From JAENVT01 sp963773085 (lineage in GTDB: Bacteria > Actinomycetota > Acidimicrobiia > Acidimicrobiales > Ilumatobacteraceae), in assembly GCA_963773085.1 (NCBI GenBank), contig CAVYZS010000011.1:372001-436000 (forward strand): DNA of 64,000 nucleotides. Direction: 5' to 3'. Below are positions 17,732 to 27,148 of this stretch, piece by piece. The notes beneath the pieces are model-generated. The model saw only the letters and a list, made by a program, of their open reading frames with translations. It was not told the origin of the DNA and did not search any database. The position numbers were made by a program, and so were the translations under genes. Positions within the stretch are counted from its first letter, which is position 1; each line of letters starts with the position of its first letter.

Positions 17732-18193
17732 TCACGGCCCGCCGGCGACGCGGACCGTGGCGTAGAACGCTGCGGCCCAGCCGAAGCAGCTCGGTTCGTC
17801 GTACCAGGGATGCGAACGGCAGTGGCTCTTCAGGTCGGCGAGGAATTGTTGATCGACACGTCGTCGGCTGGCCCCGTTCCAGCTGTGAGTGCCGTAGCGG
17901 CGGTCGAGCAGCTGCAGGTTGCGGTAACCGAAATCGTGCCGGCGGCACGAATTGGCGAAATTGAATGATCGGCCGGTGTTGCCGACCAACGGGGCCGAGC
18001 AGAAGTCGGTGCTCCAATCGAACCACAGGTCGACGCCGACCGAAGCGATGAAGTCGCCCATCGGCGTGGCGTACAACAGGCGCTCGACCGTGGCCCGATC
18101 GGCAACGGCGGAACGGACGGGACCGGCAGTAGCCGGCGATGCGACGGTCAGCAAGCTCGTGACCGCGACGAGCACTCGGAGAACGGGTCTCAT
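17732..18193 (-). CDS. Secreted bacterial phospholipase A2
   Basis: A 153-residue protein with a Sec signal peptide (MRPVLRVLVAVTSLLTVASP, cleavage near ATAG). The mature part has the prokaryotic PLA2 motif FANSCRRHDFGYRN with the catalytic His-Asp pair, and DFCSAP and CRSHPW / SCFGWAAAFY cysteines that can form the two disulfides of the Streptomyces violaceoruber enzyme family (PF09056). It should release fatty acid from the sn-2 position of phospholipids using Ca2+. I chose the ATG at 18193 because it directly precedes the signal peptide and has GGAG eight bases before it. It converges with the Nudix gene. Confidence 0.85.
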   Translation of the reverse strand: MRPVLRVLVAVTSLLTVASPATAGPVRSAVADRATVERLLYATPMGDFIASVGVDLWFDWSTDFCSAPLVGNTGRSFNFANSCRRHDFGYRNLQLLDRRYGTHSWNGASRRRVDQQFLADLKSHCRSHPWYDEPSCFGWAAAFYATVRVAGGP

Positions 18194-18289
18194 AGGTGCT
18201 CCTCGGTTGTCGTACCCCACTCCCGGGGCGCTGCGGATTCAATCGTCGGCCGTCACCGGGCGCAACCGCGGTTGGCAATTCCCCGGGGA

Positions 18290-19693
18290 CTACGCCAACT
18301 GCTGCAGAAGGCTCCACGCCGAGCGCACGTGGCGTTCCTGCGTTGCTCGCGCACCAATCGAGAAGCGGAGCACGGAACGGTCGTCGAGCACGGTCCGCGT
18401 GAACAGCACCGTGCCGGTTGCGTTGGCCCGATCGATGAGCCGATCCGTGGCCGCGTCGCCGTCGCGGAGGGCGACGCAGAGCAGGTTGAGGGGGTGCGCA
18501 GCGACGATCTCGAACCGATCGTCGGCAGCAACCCACCCGGCCAGCAGTTGGGTGAGTCGGACGTGTTCTCGGACCATCTCCTGCACGGCTTCGACACCGT
18601 CGATGCGCAGCTGGAACCACAACTTCAGCGAACGGAAGCGGCGCCCGAGCGGCACCTGCCAGTCGCGGTAGTCGATCACGGCCCCGCTCTCGGCGGCCTG
18701 CGACCGCAGGTACTCCGGCAGAATGCTCAGCGCTCCGAGGAGAGACTGTCGATCGGCCGTCCAGAACAGGTCGCAGTCGAAGTTGATCCCCATCCACTTG
18801 TGCGGATTCGTGCAGTAGCTGTCGGCCCGATCCAGACCGGTGTTGACCCATCGGAACTCGGGCGCGAGTGCGGCGATCCCGCACATCGCCCCGTCGACGT
18901 GGAGCCAGATGGACTCCTGCCGGGCGATCTCCGCCAGCGCGACGGTGGGGTCGAAGGCCATCGAGCTCGTCGTGCCGTGAGCCGAGCAGACCCAGAACGG
19001 CGTCAGGCCGGCGGCACGGTCAGCGGCGATCATCTCGGCGAGCGCTTGCGGTTGCATTGCGAAGGCCGAGTCGTGGGGGACCACCCGCATCCTGTCGGTG
19101 CCGATTCCGGCGATCCGCAGACCCTTCTCGATGCTCGAATGGGCCTGCGACGTTGCGTATGCGACCAGCCGGGATGTATCGCCGTCGGTGTTCACGGCGC
19201 CGTTGGTGACGCGCCAGCGGGCGGCGAGGATCGACGCCAGTGTTGCCTCGCTTGCCGAGCCATGGATCACTCCACCTCCTGCCGCGCTGGTTGACCGAAA
19301 GCGTTCCGGGAGCCCGAGCAACTCGTGCATCCAGTCGACCATCAGCGTTTCGATCTCGGTGCACGCCGGGCTGGTGACCCAGCTCATGCCCTGCACCCCG
19401 AGCCCGGCCGTGAGCAGGTCGCCGAGGATCGCCGAGTACGACGAGTTGGCGGGGAAGTAGGCGAAGAAGTTCGGGTGCTGCCAGTGGGTGAGTCCCGGGA
19501 CGACCACTCGGTCAGCGTCGGCCATGACGGCTTCGAAGCCATCCGGGGTCGTTGGCGGGTGCTCGCTGAGTTGGGAACGCACGTCACCGGGCTGAACCAA
19601 CGAGGTCACGCGCTGCTGCTCGACGTTCTCGATGTAGTCCGCGATCCAATCGATCAGCTGATGTCCGTGCCGCTTGAAGTCCTCGGGAGTCAC
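18290..19693 (-). CDS. PLP-dependent group II (aromatic-L-amino-acid-type) decarboxylase
   Basis: A 467-residue protein. TSQAHSSIEKG carries the His that stacks on PLP. The PLP lysine lies in CTNPHKWMGINFDC (about 297-310), and HPNFFAYFPANSSYSAI is the N-terminal DDC signature. The usual HVDAAYAG is HVDGAMCG here, so the Tyr/Ala near the cofactor is changed. Substrates of the family are aromatic amino acids such as DOPA, 5-hydroxytryptophan or tryptophan, and some plant relatives are aldehyde synthases; the specificity here is unknown. It starts with GTG and stands alone between unrelated genes. Confidence 0.85.
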   Translation of the reverse strand: MTPEDFKRHGHQLIDWIADYIENVEQQRVTSLVQPGDVRSQLSEHPPTTPDGFEAVMADADRVVVPGLTHWQHPNFFAYFPANSSYSAILGDLLTAGLGVQGMSWVTSPACTEIETLMVDWMHELLGLPERFRSTSAAGGGVIHGSASEATLASILAARWRVTNGAVNTDGDTSRLVAYATSQAHSSIEKGLRIAGIGTDRMRVVPHDSAFAMQPQALAEMIAADRAAGLTPFWVCSAHGTTSSMAFDPTVALAEIARQESIWLHVDGAMCGIAALAPEFRWVNTGLDRADSYCTNPHKWMGINFDCDLFWTADRQSLLGALSILPEYLRSQAAESGAVIDYRDWQVPLGRRFRSLKLWFQLRIDGVEAVQEMVREHVRLTQLLAGWVAADDRFEIVAAHPLNLLCVALRDGDAATDRLIDRANATGTVLFTRTVLDDRSVLRFSIGARATQERHVRSAWSLLQQLA

Positions 19694-19716
19694 CTGGCCA
19701 CCGTACCGTCAGAGCG

Positions 19717-20058
19717 TTACGGGGCCGGCTTGTTGGCTGCGTCGCGGGCCCGCACCCCGATTGCGATTCGCCAGCCGATGAAGCCCAGTCCGGCCGCGAG
19801 CGCAAGGAACACGAGGTAGGTGTGCCCGTCGGCGCGGGACCGGCTGCCACAGTTGGCCCGCTCGACGGTGCCGACGCAGTTGTCGATGTTCTCGGGGAGC
19901 AGATCGTTGGTCGCGACGGGTGCGGGATCACCTGATCCCGTGTTGGGGGAAACAGTCGTCGGCGGCGCCGTCGCGACGACGTGCACCGATGGCGCAATCG
20001 CCGCCATTGCCGACATCGCCGTGATCGACAACACACAGATCCGCCACAGTCTCGTCAC
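19717..20058 (-). CDS. Small exported membrane protein of unknown function
   Basis: About 113 residues from a GTG start. The N-terminal segment (WRICVLSITAMSAMAAIAP) reads as a signal sequence. A Pro/Thr/Asn-rich stretch follows with two cysteines (NCVGTVERANCGS), then a C-terminal membrane helix (TYLVFLALAAGLGFIGW) and a basic end. So the middle is probably outside the cell, anchored by the C-terminus. It is divergent from guaA. I do not recognise a family. Confidence 0.6.
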   Translation of the reverse strand: MTRLWRICVLSITAMSAMAAIAPSVHVVATAPPTTVSPNTGSGDPAPVATNDLLPENIDNCVGTVERANCGSRSRADGHTYLVFLALAAGLGFIGWRIAIGVRARDAANKPAP

Positions 20059-20148
20059 GGCTTCATCGTCGCACCTCGTACCGCTTCTCACACAGATCTT
20101 GCGGCGATACGTGACCGTTGACCACCTCAGCACGTACCATCGACGGGA

Positions 20149-21696
20149 ATGGTGCTCCGCAGTGAAACGGTGTTGGTGGTCGACTTCGGCGCGCAGTACG
20201 CGCAATTGATCGCTCGCCGGGTGCGAGAACTCAACGTGTACAGCGAGATCGTTCCCCATCGAATCACCGCAGCAGAGATCGCGGCCGATCCGCCGGCCGC
20301 GCTGATCCTGTCGGGTGGTCCGAAGAGCGTGCACGTCGATGGTGCGCCATCGCTCGATGAATCGATCTACGACCTCGGCATACCGATCTTCGGTATCTGC
20401 TACGGCGCCCAGCTGATCGCCCAACAACTCGGCGGCGAGGTCGGTCGGGGTATGCGCGGCGAGTACGGCCGGGCCAAGTTGGAGGTCGCCGAGGGTCCGT
20501 CGGCGCTGCTCCATGATCTGCCATCGACCCACGACGTGTGGATGAGCCACTTCGACGCCGTCACCAGGGTGCCGGATGGATTCATCGCAACGGCCTCCAC
20601 CGCCGACGCCCCCGTCGCAGCATTGGAGAGCGCCTCGCGAAAGATCTGGGGCGTGCAGTTCCACCCCGAGGTCGTGCACTCGCCGCACGGCATGCTCGTG
20701 CTGCAACGCTTCCTCCACGACCTCGCCGGGTGTGCGCCGACCTGGACGATGGACTCGATCATCGACACCCAGGTGGCCGCGGTCCGTGCCCAAGTCGGTG
20801 AGGCGCGGGCGATATGCGGGTTGAGCGGTGGGGTCGACTCGGCGGTTGCCGCCGCGCTGGTTCACAAGGCGATCGGGCACCAACTGACCTGCGTGTACGT
20901 CGACACCGGGCTGATGCGGCGCGGCGAGAGTGACCAGATCGTCGAGACGTTCCGCCGCAACCAGGGGATCGAGCTGATTCACGTCGACGCCGGCGACCGG
21001 TTCTTCGAACGGCTTGTCGGAGTCATCGACCCGGAGGTCAAACGCAAGGCGATCGGCGAGGTGTTCGTGCGTGTGTTCGAGGAGAACACCGGTGGGCTCA
21101 CCGACGCCGAGTACCTGGTGCAGGGCACGTTGTATCCCGACGTGGTCGAGAGCGGCGGCAGCGACGGCACGGCTGCCGTGATCAAGAGCCATCACAACGT
21201 CGGCGGCCTGCCCGACGACATGACGCTCAAGCTGGTCGAACCGCTGCGCAGCCTGTTCAAGGACGAGGTGCGACGTCTCGGCCACGAACTCGGGTTGCCC
21301 GACGAGATCGTCTGGCGCCAGCCGTTCCCGGGCCCAGGACTCGGAGTGCGGATCATCGGAGAGGTCACCCCGGAACGTGTCGCCATCCTTCAGCACGCCG
21401 ACGCCATCGTGCGTGAGGAGGTCCACAACGCCGGGCTCGATCGCGAGTTGTGGCAAGCCTTCGCGGTGCTCGCCGACATCCGCTCCGTCGGAGTGATGGG
21501 CGACGAGCGGACCTACGGCCATCCGATCATCATCAGGGCCGTGACCAGCGACGACGCGATGACGGCGGACTGGGCGCGACTGCCCTACGACCTTCTCGAG
21601 ACGATGTCGAGCCGGATCATCAACGAGGTCCGAGGCGTCAACCGAGTTGTCTACGACATCACCTCGAAGCCCCCCGGGACCATCGAGTGGGAGTAG
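20149..21696 (+). CDS. guaA: GMP synthase (glutamine-hydrolysing)
   Basis: A 515-residue two-part enzyme converting XMP to GMP. The class I amidotransferase part (about 1-195) has FGAQYAQLIARRVRE, GICYGAQLIAQQLGG with the catalytic Cys, and GVQFHPEVVHS with His and Glu. The synthetase part has the PP-loop CGLSGGVDSAVAAALV, then KSHHNVGGLPDDM, FPGPGLGVRI and the terminal KPPGTIEWE. Length and ends are standard. Confidence 0.97.
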   Translation: MVLRSETVLVVDFGAQYAQLIARRVRELNVYSEIVPHRITAAEIAADPPAALILSGGPKSVHVDGAPSLDESIYDLGIPIFGICYGAQLIAQQLGGEVGRGMRGEYGRAKLEVAEGPSALLHDLPSTHDVWMSHFDAVTRVPDGFIATASTADAPVAALESASRKIWGVQFHPEVVHSPHGMLVLQRFLHDLAGCAPTWTMDSIIDTQVAAVRAQVGEARAICGLSGGVDSAVAAALVHKAIGHQLTCVYVDTGLMRRGESDQIVETFRRNQGIELIHVDAGDRFFERLVGVIDPEVKRKAIGEVFVRVFEENTGGLTDAEYLVQGTLYPDVVESGGSDGTAAVIKSHHNVGGLPDDMTLKLVEPLRSLFKDEVRRLGHELGLPDEIVWRQPFPGPGLGVRIIGEVTPERVAILQHADAIVREEVHNAGLDRELWQAFAVLADIRSVGVMGDERTYGHPIIIRAVTSDDAMTADWARLPYDLLETMSSRIINEVRGVNRVVYDITSKPPGTIEWE

Positions 21697-21774
21697 GTCG
21701 AGCGGTGTGGGTCACGTCACCTTTTGGGAGCGGCTTCGACATACGTTCGTAATAATTGGTAGGCTGGCTGACGC

Positions 21775-22970
21775 ATGCGGTCCAGTGGCATCCTTCTTCG
21801 TCGATATGTCGCGGCCGCCATTGCGGTCGGCAGCTCTCGCTGTCTTCTGCCAGCGTGGTCGGTGCCGACAGTGTCGGCGACCAGAAGGCCAAGGTCAATC
21901 AGCTTGCCGATCAGCTCGACAACCTCGAGAATCGTCTCGGCCAGCTCGACGAGGATTACGGCGCAGCGCAGGACAAGAAGGCCGAGCTCGATCAGGAGAT
22001 CGCCGACTCGCAGGCTCGTATCGCCCAGCAACAGGCTCGCCTCGGTGAACTGGCCAACGTCCTCGGCAACATTGCCATCGACAAATACGTCTCCGGCAGC
22101 ACGCTCGAGCTGAGCCCGCTGTTCTCCAATGCAGCGGCGTACACCGAAGCCGAGCAGAGGGATTCGCTGAGTCGCCTCGCACTCGACAGTGGCTCGGGAA
22201 GTACCGACGAGATGCTTGCCCTGGCCGAGGATCTCGCCAAGGAACAGGCCTCGCTGAGCCACAAGCAGCAGCAGGTCGCCGATCTGGTGTCGACGCTCGA
22301 TTCAAAACTCGCCGAAGCACAGCAACTGCAGGTCGAATACGAGCAGAAGCTTTCCTCGGCCAAGGCCGAACTCGGCGTGGCGATCGAGCAGGAGCGCGAG
22401 CGCCGTGCCGAAGCTGCAGCAGCCGCCGAGATCGCCAAGCAGAAGCAGGCCGCGGCGAATGCAACCAATTCGAAGAGCGCCGTGTCGGCAACACCCCGCG
22501 GCGGCGGCACGTCGGGCAACTCGTCCGGCGATTCGTCGTCAGGTGCAGCTCCGGCGACTGGTGGTGGCGATCCCGTCAGCGGTGACTCGGGCGGAGGAAG
22601 CCCTGCGCCACCGGTTTCGTCGATGGCCGGACTCGCTGTCAACGCGGCGTCGGGCCAGCTCGGCGTGGCGTACCGGTTCGCGGCCGAATCACCGGGCGTC
22701 GCCTTCGACTGCTCGGGTCTGACCAAGTACGCGTGGGGTCAAGCGGGCGTGTACCTGCCACATCAGTCGGGCGCACAGTACGGATCCATCCCGCACGTCT
22801 CCCAGAGCGAGGTGCAGCCGGGCGATCTCGTCTTCTACAAGTCGCCCATCGGCCACGTCGGCATCTACATCGGCGGCGGCTCGATGATCCACGCACCGCG
22901 CAGCGGCGACGTTGTCAGCGTGGCCGCGGTCAACTGGGCCAAGGTTGTCGGAGTCGGCCGACCGGGGTAG
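21775..22970 (+). CDS. Secreted coiled-coil NlpC/P60 endopeptidase (signal peptide out of frame)
   Basis: A peptidoglycan hydrolase of the RipA/RipC-like plan. A long coiled coil (roughly residues 40-220, e.g. LADQLDNLENRLGQLDEDY) is followed by a Gly/Ser/Pro linker and an NlpC/P60 domain with FDCSGLTKYAWGQAG (catalytic Cys), GHVGIYIGGG (His) and MIHAPRSGD. The continuous frame begins at 21756 and has no signal peptide. The ATG at 21775, in another frame, encodes MRSSGILLRRYVAAAIAVGS, a good signal peptide. A one-base change around 21805-21860 would join the two. I place the gene from 21775 and treat the break as a likely sequence error. The predicted role is cleaving peptide stems during cell separation. 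Confidence 0.8.
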
Positions 22971-22990
22971 CCGCGTTACGGTGTCGCCTT

Positions 22991-24013
22991 GTGACGGGCG
23001 TTGATACCGATCGAGTCACTCCTTGGCTCGAGGAAAACATCGCCGGTGCTACCGCTCCATTCCGGTTCTCGCTCATCGCTGGTGGTCGTTCCAACCTGAC
23101 CTACGCCGTGATCGACGCAAACGGGGCTCGGTACGTGCTGCGCCGCCCACCGTTGGGTCGCGTCCTCGCTACCGCACACGACATGGGTCGCGAACATCGC
23201 ATCGTTTCCGCAGTTGGCCGCACGAACGTGCCAGTGCCACCGGCTCTCGGCCTGTGCCTCGATGGTGACGTCATCGGCGCACCGTTCTATGTGATGGGCT
23301 TTGTGGACGGAGTCGTGCTCGACAGCCCTGATCGAGCCGGCGTTGTTCCTCACGAGCTGCGGCCAGGACTGAGCGAGCATCTCATCGATGTGCTCGCTGA
23401 CCTGCACGCCGTTGACATCGACGAGGTCGGCCTCGGAGATCTCGCCAAGCGCGAGGGCTACGTCGGTCGGCAGCTCAAGCGCTGGTCGACACAATGGGAG
23501 CAGTCCAAGACCCGCGAGCTTCCGGCCGTCGACGAGGTCGCTCAACGGTTGGGGGAACGCCTGCCGCTTCAGCAGGGCGTCTCGATCGCCCACGGCGACT
23601 TCCGCTTCGGAAACTGTCTGGTAGACGTCGACCGTGGCCGGATCAATGCCGTCCTCGACTGGGAGCTGTGCACACTCGGCGATCCGCTTGCCGACGTCGG
23701 CTACCTCGGCGTCTACTGGTTCGACGGCGATCCCACGAAGGCGCGCTCCAACGACCCGACCCCGGCCGGCGGATTTCCGTCCTTCGCCGACCTCGTCGAG
23801 CGTTACGCTGACCGCACGGGTCGCGACATGAGTGATATCGGCTATTACGTGGCGTTCGGATGCTGGCGCCTGGCCGTCATCAGCGAAGGCGTCTATGCCC
23901 GCTATCTCGACGGAGCAATGGGTGACCCCGGCGGAGTCGACGTCACCACGTTCAAGGAAGCCACCGAGTCGCTCGCCGAGCGGGCGCTGGAGGTCTCGAG
24001 CGCATGGAGATGA
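22991..24013 (+). CDS. Aminoglycoside-phosphotransferase-family kinase (ACAD10/11-like)
   Basis: A 340-residue APH-fold protein starting with GTG. It has the N-lobe LIAGGRSNLTYAV, the catalytic loop SIAHGDFRFGNCLVD and the metal-binding AVLDWELCTLGDPLADVGY, the pattern of the PF01636 group linked to acyl-CoA dehydrogenases (ACAD10/11) in actinobacteria. Those relatives are thought to phosphorylate 4-hydroxyacyl-CoA; that substrate is only an inference here. It is followed directly by the dienelactone-hydrolase-like gene, whose start overlaps its stop. Confidence 0.8.
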   Translation: MTGVDTDRVTPWLEENIAGATAPFRFSLIAGGRSNLTYAVIDANGARYVLRRPPLGRVLATAHDMGREHRIVSAVGRTNVPVPPALGLCLDGDVIGAPFYVMGFVDGVVLDSPDRAGVVPHELRPGLSEHLIDVLADLHAVDIDEVGLGDLAKREGYVGRQLKRWSTQWEQSKTRELPAVDEVAQRLGERLPLQQGVSIAHGDFRFGNCLVDVDRGRINAVLDWELCTLGDPLADVGYLGVYWFDGDPTKARSNDPTPAGGFPSFADLVERYADRTGRDMSDIGYYVAFGCWRLAVISEGVYARYLDGAMGDPGGVDVTTFKEATESLAERALEVSSAWR

Positions 24014-24757
24014 CGAACTGCCCTCGACGGCTGGGCGCGCAGCGAGTTCGCGGCCGATGGACGGACCCGCGCAGTCTTCACCCGCGGCACAGGTCCCGGG
24101 GTGATCGTGATCCACGAGGTCCCGGGCATCACCCCGAGGGTCGCGGCGTTCGCCAATGATGTCGCCGAGGCCGGGTTCACGGTGGTGATGCCGTCGCTGG
24201 TCGGTACCCCCGGCCGCGCTCTGTCGGGCCCGTACGGTGCCGCATCGATGATCAAGGTCTGTGTCGCCCGGGAGTTCACCCACTGGGCCCTCCAGCGGAC
24301 GTCGCCGATCATCGCTTGGTTGCGGGCGCTGGCCACCGACCTGCATGCCTCTGCCGGCGGCCCGGGTGTCGGCGCGGTCGGGATGTGCTTCAGCGGCGGC
24401 TTTGCCTTGGGCATGATGGTCGACGAGGTGATGGTGGCACCGGTGCTCAGCCAACCCTCGCTTCCGTTCGCCGTCGGCAAGCCGGCCCGTCATGCCGATC
24501 TCAACCTGTCGCCCGCCGACGCCGAGAGAGTGGCCGAACGCGCCGCGGCGGGTTGCGAGGTGCTTGGTCTGCGATTCGATCAGGACAAGTTCGTCGGCAC
24601 GCGGTTCGAGTCGCTGCGAGCCCTGCTCGGCGATGCCTTCATCGCCGTCGAGTTGCCCAGCACATCGAAGCGTGATCACTCCGTGCTGACCGAGCAACGT
24701 GATGAAGCATCGGTCGAACGCGTCATTCAGTTCTTGCGCGCCAAGCTGATCCGCTGA
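24009..24757 (+). CDS. Dienelactone-hydrolase-family protein, 5' end apparently frameshifted
   Basis: An alpha/beta-hydrolase of about 245 residues. It has the nucleophile motif GMCFSGGFALG, Asp in FDQDKFVG and His in KRDHSVL, the Cys-Asp-His triad of dienelactone hydrolases. The obvious frame has its first start at 24101, but the same frame codes upstream for LDGWARSEFAADGRTR and TRGTGPGVIVIHEVPG, a typical family N-terminus, back to 24014 with no start codon. An ATG at 24009 overlapping the kinase stop is one frame away, so a one-base error near 24012-24030 is likely. The substrate is unknown. Confidence 0.75.
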
Positions 24758-24842
24758 CCCGTCGCCAGATCGCCAGCCCGCCCACACGTGGCGTCAGGCG
24801 GCGCGCCTGCGAGTGGCGTAGTACAAGCCCAACTCGGCGGGG

Positions 24843-26480
24843 TCAGGCGGGGTCGTGGGCATCCAGGGCACCGACGGCGTATTGCTTGGCCTTGTCGTAG
24901 TCGGCTTTGCCGTTTGCCGCTCGTGGTACCTCGCTGACGAACACGACCCGTTTGGGAGCCTTGTACCCGGCCAACTGGGACTTGACGTGGGCGATCACGT
25001 CGGTCTCGTCGACCGTCCGGCCGTCGGTGGCGGCGATCGCGGTGACGGCCTGCCCGTATCTCTCGTCGTCGACGCCGACGACGAGGCAGTCCAGCACACC
25101 GGGTACCCGCTTGACAGCCTCCTCCACCTCCTCGGGAAAGATCTTCTCGCCGCCGGAGTTGATCACCTGACTGCCCCGACCGAGCAGGATCAACGTGCCA
25201 TCTGCCGCCACCCGGGCGAGATCGCCGGGAAACGAGTAGCGGACCCCGTCGACCGTGCGGAACGTGCGCGCCGACTGGTCGGGGTCCTTGAAGTAGCCCA
25301 GCGGAACGAACCCGCCGGCGGCGACCATCCCCACCTCGTCGGAACCGGGGATCACCTCGCGACCGTCTTCGGTGAACACCTTGGTCGTCGGATTCTGCGT
25401 GAACTTCGCAGTCTCGGTCGGGCCACCGCGCATGCTCATCTGGTTGCCCATCGAGCCTTCGGTCGAGCCGATGGCGTCGAACAGAACGACGTGGGGGATC
25501 CGTTCCAGCAGCTGCTCTTTGACCTCGGCGGTCCACATCACACCCGACGACAGGATGACCCCGAGGCTGGACACGTCGTAGGGCTCGCCGCGGGCCGCGG
25601 CCTCGTCGAACGCAGCGACGAGCGGCCGGGCAAAGGTGTCGCCGACGATCACGATCGATGTCGCCCGGCGAGCCTGCACGGTGCGCAGCACCTCATGAGG
25701 GTCGAGGTGCCGGCTGGTGAGGGTGATCACCTCGCCGCCGGTCAGATGGGAGGCGAAAGCACCCAACCACAGCCCGGTGCCGTGCATCAACGGTGCGCAG
25801 GGGATGGCGATCATCCGGTTGCCGGCCTCGGTGATCGAACGAACCAGCGGGGCGACATCAGCGGCGGTCCGCGGTACCCGTTGGCCGAGGAACGGGAAGC
25901 CGGACCGCAGGAACAACCCGACGTGCGAAGCCATGTCGTACATCACGCCCTTCGGCATGCCGGTGGTGCCGCCGGTGTAGAGCATGTAGATGTCGTCGTC
26001 GCTGCGAGCGATTCGTTCCATCGGTTCGTTCGCCGCAATCACCTCTTCGTACGACAGAGCGCCGGGGACTTGTCCGACGCCACCATCGTCGACCTCGATC
26101 AGCAGCTCGAGCTTGGGGAGCCGGGGGAGGACATGAGCGACCCGATCACCGAGTGAGGAGTGGAACACCAGTGCTTGGGCGTCGGCGTTGTCGAGCAGGT
26201 ACCACAGCTCGTTGTCGAGGTAGCGGTAGTTGACGTTGACGGGCACGCCGCGAACCTTGAAGGCTCCGTACTGCGCTTCGAGATACTCGTTGCCGTTGTA
26301 CAGGTACAACCCGATCTTGGAGTCGGGCCCGAGACCGGCAGCCGTGTATGCCGCGGCCAAGCGGGCGGCTCGATCGTCGTACTGCGCCCACGTGCGCGTC
26401 GTGTCCCCGTGAACGACGGCGGTCTCGATGGGGATCGTGTCGGCAATCGATTCCCACAACGTGGCGTAGTGCAACTCCAT
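24843..26480 (-). CDS. Acyl-CoA synthetase (AMP-binding family)
   Basis: A 545-residue ANL-superfamily ligase. The P-loop is LYTGGTTGMPKGV (about 178-190). ILSSGVMWT, DAIGSTEGSMG, GDLARV and NSGGEKIFPEEVEEAV follow, and the C-terminal catalytic Lys is in RAANGKADYDKAKQY. It activates a carboxylic acid to acyl-AMP and then acyl-CoA; relatives act on fatty acids or steroid side chains, and the substrate here is not determinable. The frame extends 35 codons upstream, but the ATG at 26480 gives the usual N-terminus (MELHYATLWESIADT). It may be the last gene of the minus-strand block that starts with the IclR regulator. Confidence 0.9.
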   Translation of the reverse strand: MELHYATLWESIADTIPIETAVVHGDTTRTWAQYDDRAARLAAAYTAAGLGPDSKIGLYLYNGNEYLEAQYGAFKVRGVPVNVNYRYLDNELWYLLDNADAQALVFHSSLGDRVAHVLPRLPKLELLIEVDDGGVGQVPGALSYEEVIAANEPMERIARSDDDIYMLYTGGTTGMPKGVMYDMASHVGLFLRSGFPFLGQRVPRTAADVAPLVRSITEAGNRMIAIPCAPLMHGTGLWLGAFASHLTGGEVITLTSRHLDPHEVLRTVQARRATSIVIVGDTFARPLVAAFDEAAARGEPYDVSSLGVILSSGVMWTAEVKEQLLERIPHVVLFDAIGSTEGSMGNQMSMRGGPTETAKFTQNPTTKVFTEDGREVIPGSDEVGMVAAGGFVPLGYFKDPDQSARTFRTVDGVRYSFPGDLARVAADGTLILLGRGSQVINSGGEKIFPEEVEEAVKRVPGVLDCLVVGVDDERYGQAVTAIAATDGRTVDETDVIAHVKSQLAGYKAPKRVVFVSEVPRAANGKADYDKAKQYAVGALDAHDPA

Positions 26481-26497
26481 GGCGGGAGCGTAGGTGA

Positions 26498-27148
26498 TCA
26501 GCCGGCGAGACGAAGGGTGTCGAACGACGACGTGGGCGTGCCGTCGCGGATCGGAGTGCACTCGTCGGGGAAGCCCTGCGACCACGTCGGATCGTGACGC
26601 TGCGCCACCGTGAGGAACTCATCGAGCCGGGCCAGGGCGGCGTCGACGACATCGTGGAGCACCACGACCGACCAGGGATGCGCCTCGATCTCGGCGAGCG
26701 CTCGATCGACCCACCCGTCGGGGTCTCGCCAGTCGCCTGGCAGCACGTTCCACAGCACGCACGTGTATCCGAGCGAACACAGCGTCGTGGCCCCGAACCG
26801 ACTCATCAGCCGGTCATCGATCACACCGCCGGCGCCGTAGGGGCGAAAGAGCAAACCGTCACCCCCCGCCGACTCGACGGCTGTTCGCGTGCGGGCCAGT
26901 TCGTCGGCGACCTCGGCATCGTCCGCAGCGCCGAACTGAACGGCGTGGGTCCATGTGTGACCCCCCAAGCGGTGGCCGTCGGCGAGGATCCGCCGCCCGA
27001 GGTCCTGACCTCCAGCCGTCGCCAGCTTGTGCCCGATCGCGAAGAACGTGGCTGGCACGGCATGCGCGGCCAGCAGGTCGAGTACCGGCTCCGTGACGCC
27101 CGGAGTCGGGCCGTTGTCGAACGTCAGTGTCACCACCGAAGTCGTCAT
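26498..27148 (-). CDS. Polysaccharide deacetylase-family protein
   Basis: A 216-residue NodB-homology protein. It has LTFDNGPTPGVTEPVLDLL (the usual TFDDGP has Asn in place of the second Asp), ATFFAIGHKL, the metal-binding LGGHTWTH, and LFRPYGAGG, then VVVLHDV. The Asp-to-Asn change hits the metal ligand or catalytic base position (TFDDGP first/second Asp), so activity may be altered. No signal peptide is visible, so it may act in the cytoplasm or on a soluble substrate. The ATG at 27148 overlaps the pirin stop (ATGA). Confidence 0.8.
   Translation of the reverse strand: MTTSVVTLTFDNGPTPGVTEPVLDLLAAHAVPATFFAIGHKLATAGGQDLGRRILADGHRLGGHTWTHAVQFGAADDAEVADELARTRTAVESAGGDGLLFRPYGAGGVIDDRLMSRFGATTLCSLGYTCVLWNVLPGDWRDPDGWVDRALAEIEAHPWSVVVLHDVVDAALARLDEFLTVAQRHDPTWSQGFPDECTPIRDGTPTSSFDTLRLAG

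Noticed and set aside
19717..21522. A 601-residue minus-strand open frame across guaA
   Set aside because: Most of it is antisense to guaA. Only the C-terminal about 113 codons (19717-20058) encode a plausible exported protein and were kept.
24770..24842. Small palindrome CAGGCG-GCG-CGCCTG between convergent genes
   Set aside because: A six-base stem in GC-rich DNA is expected by chance.
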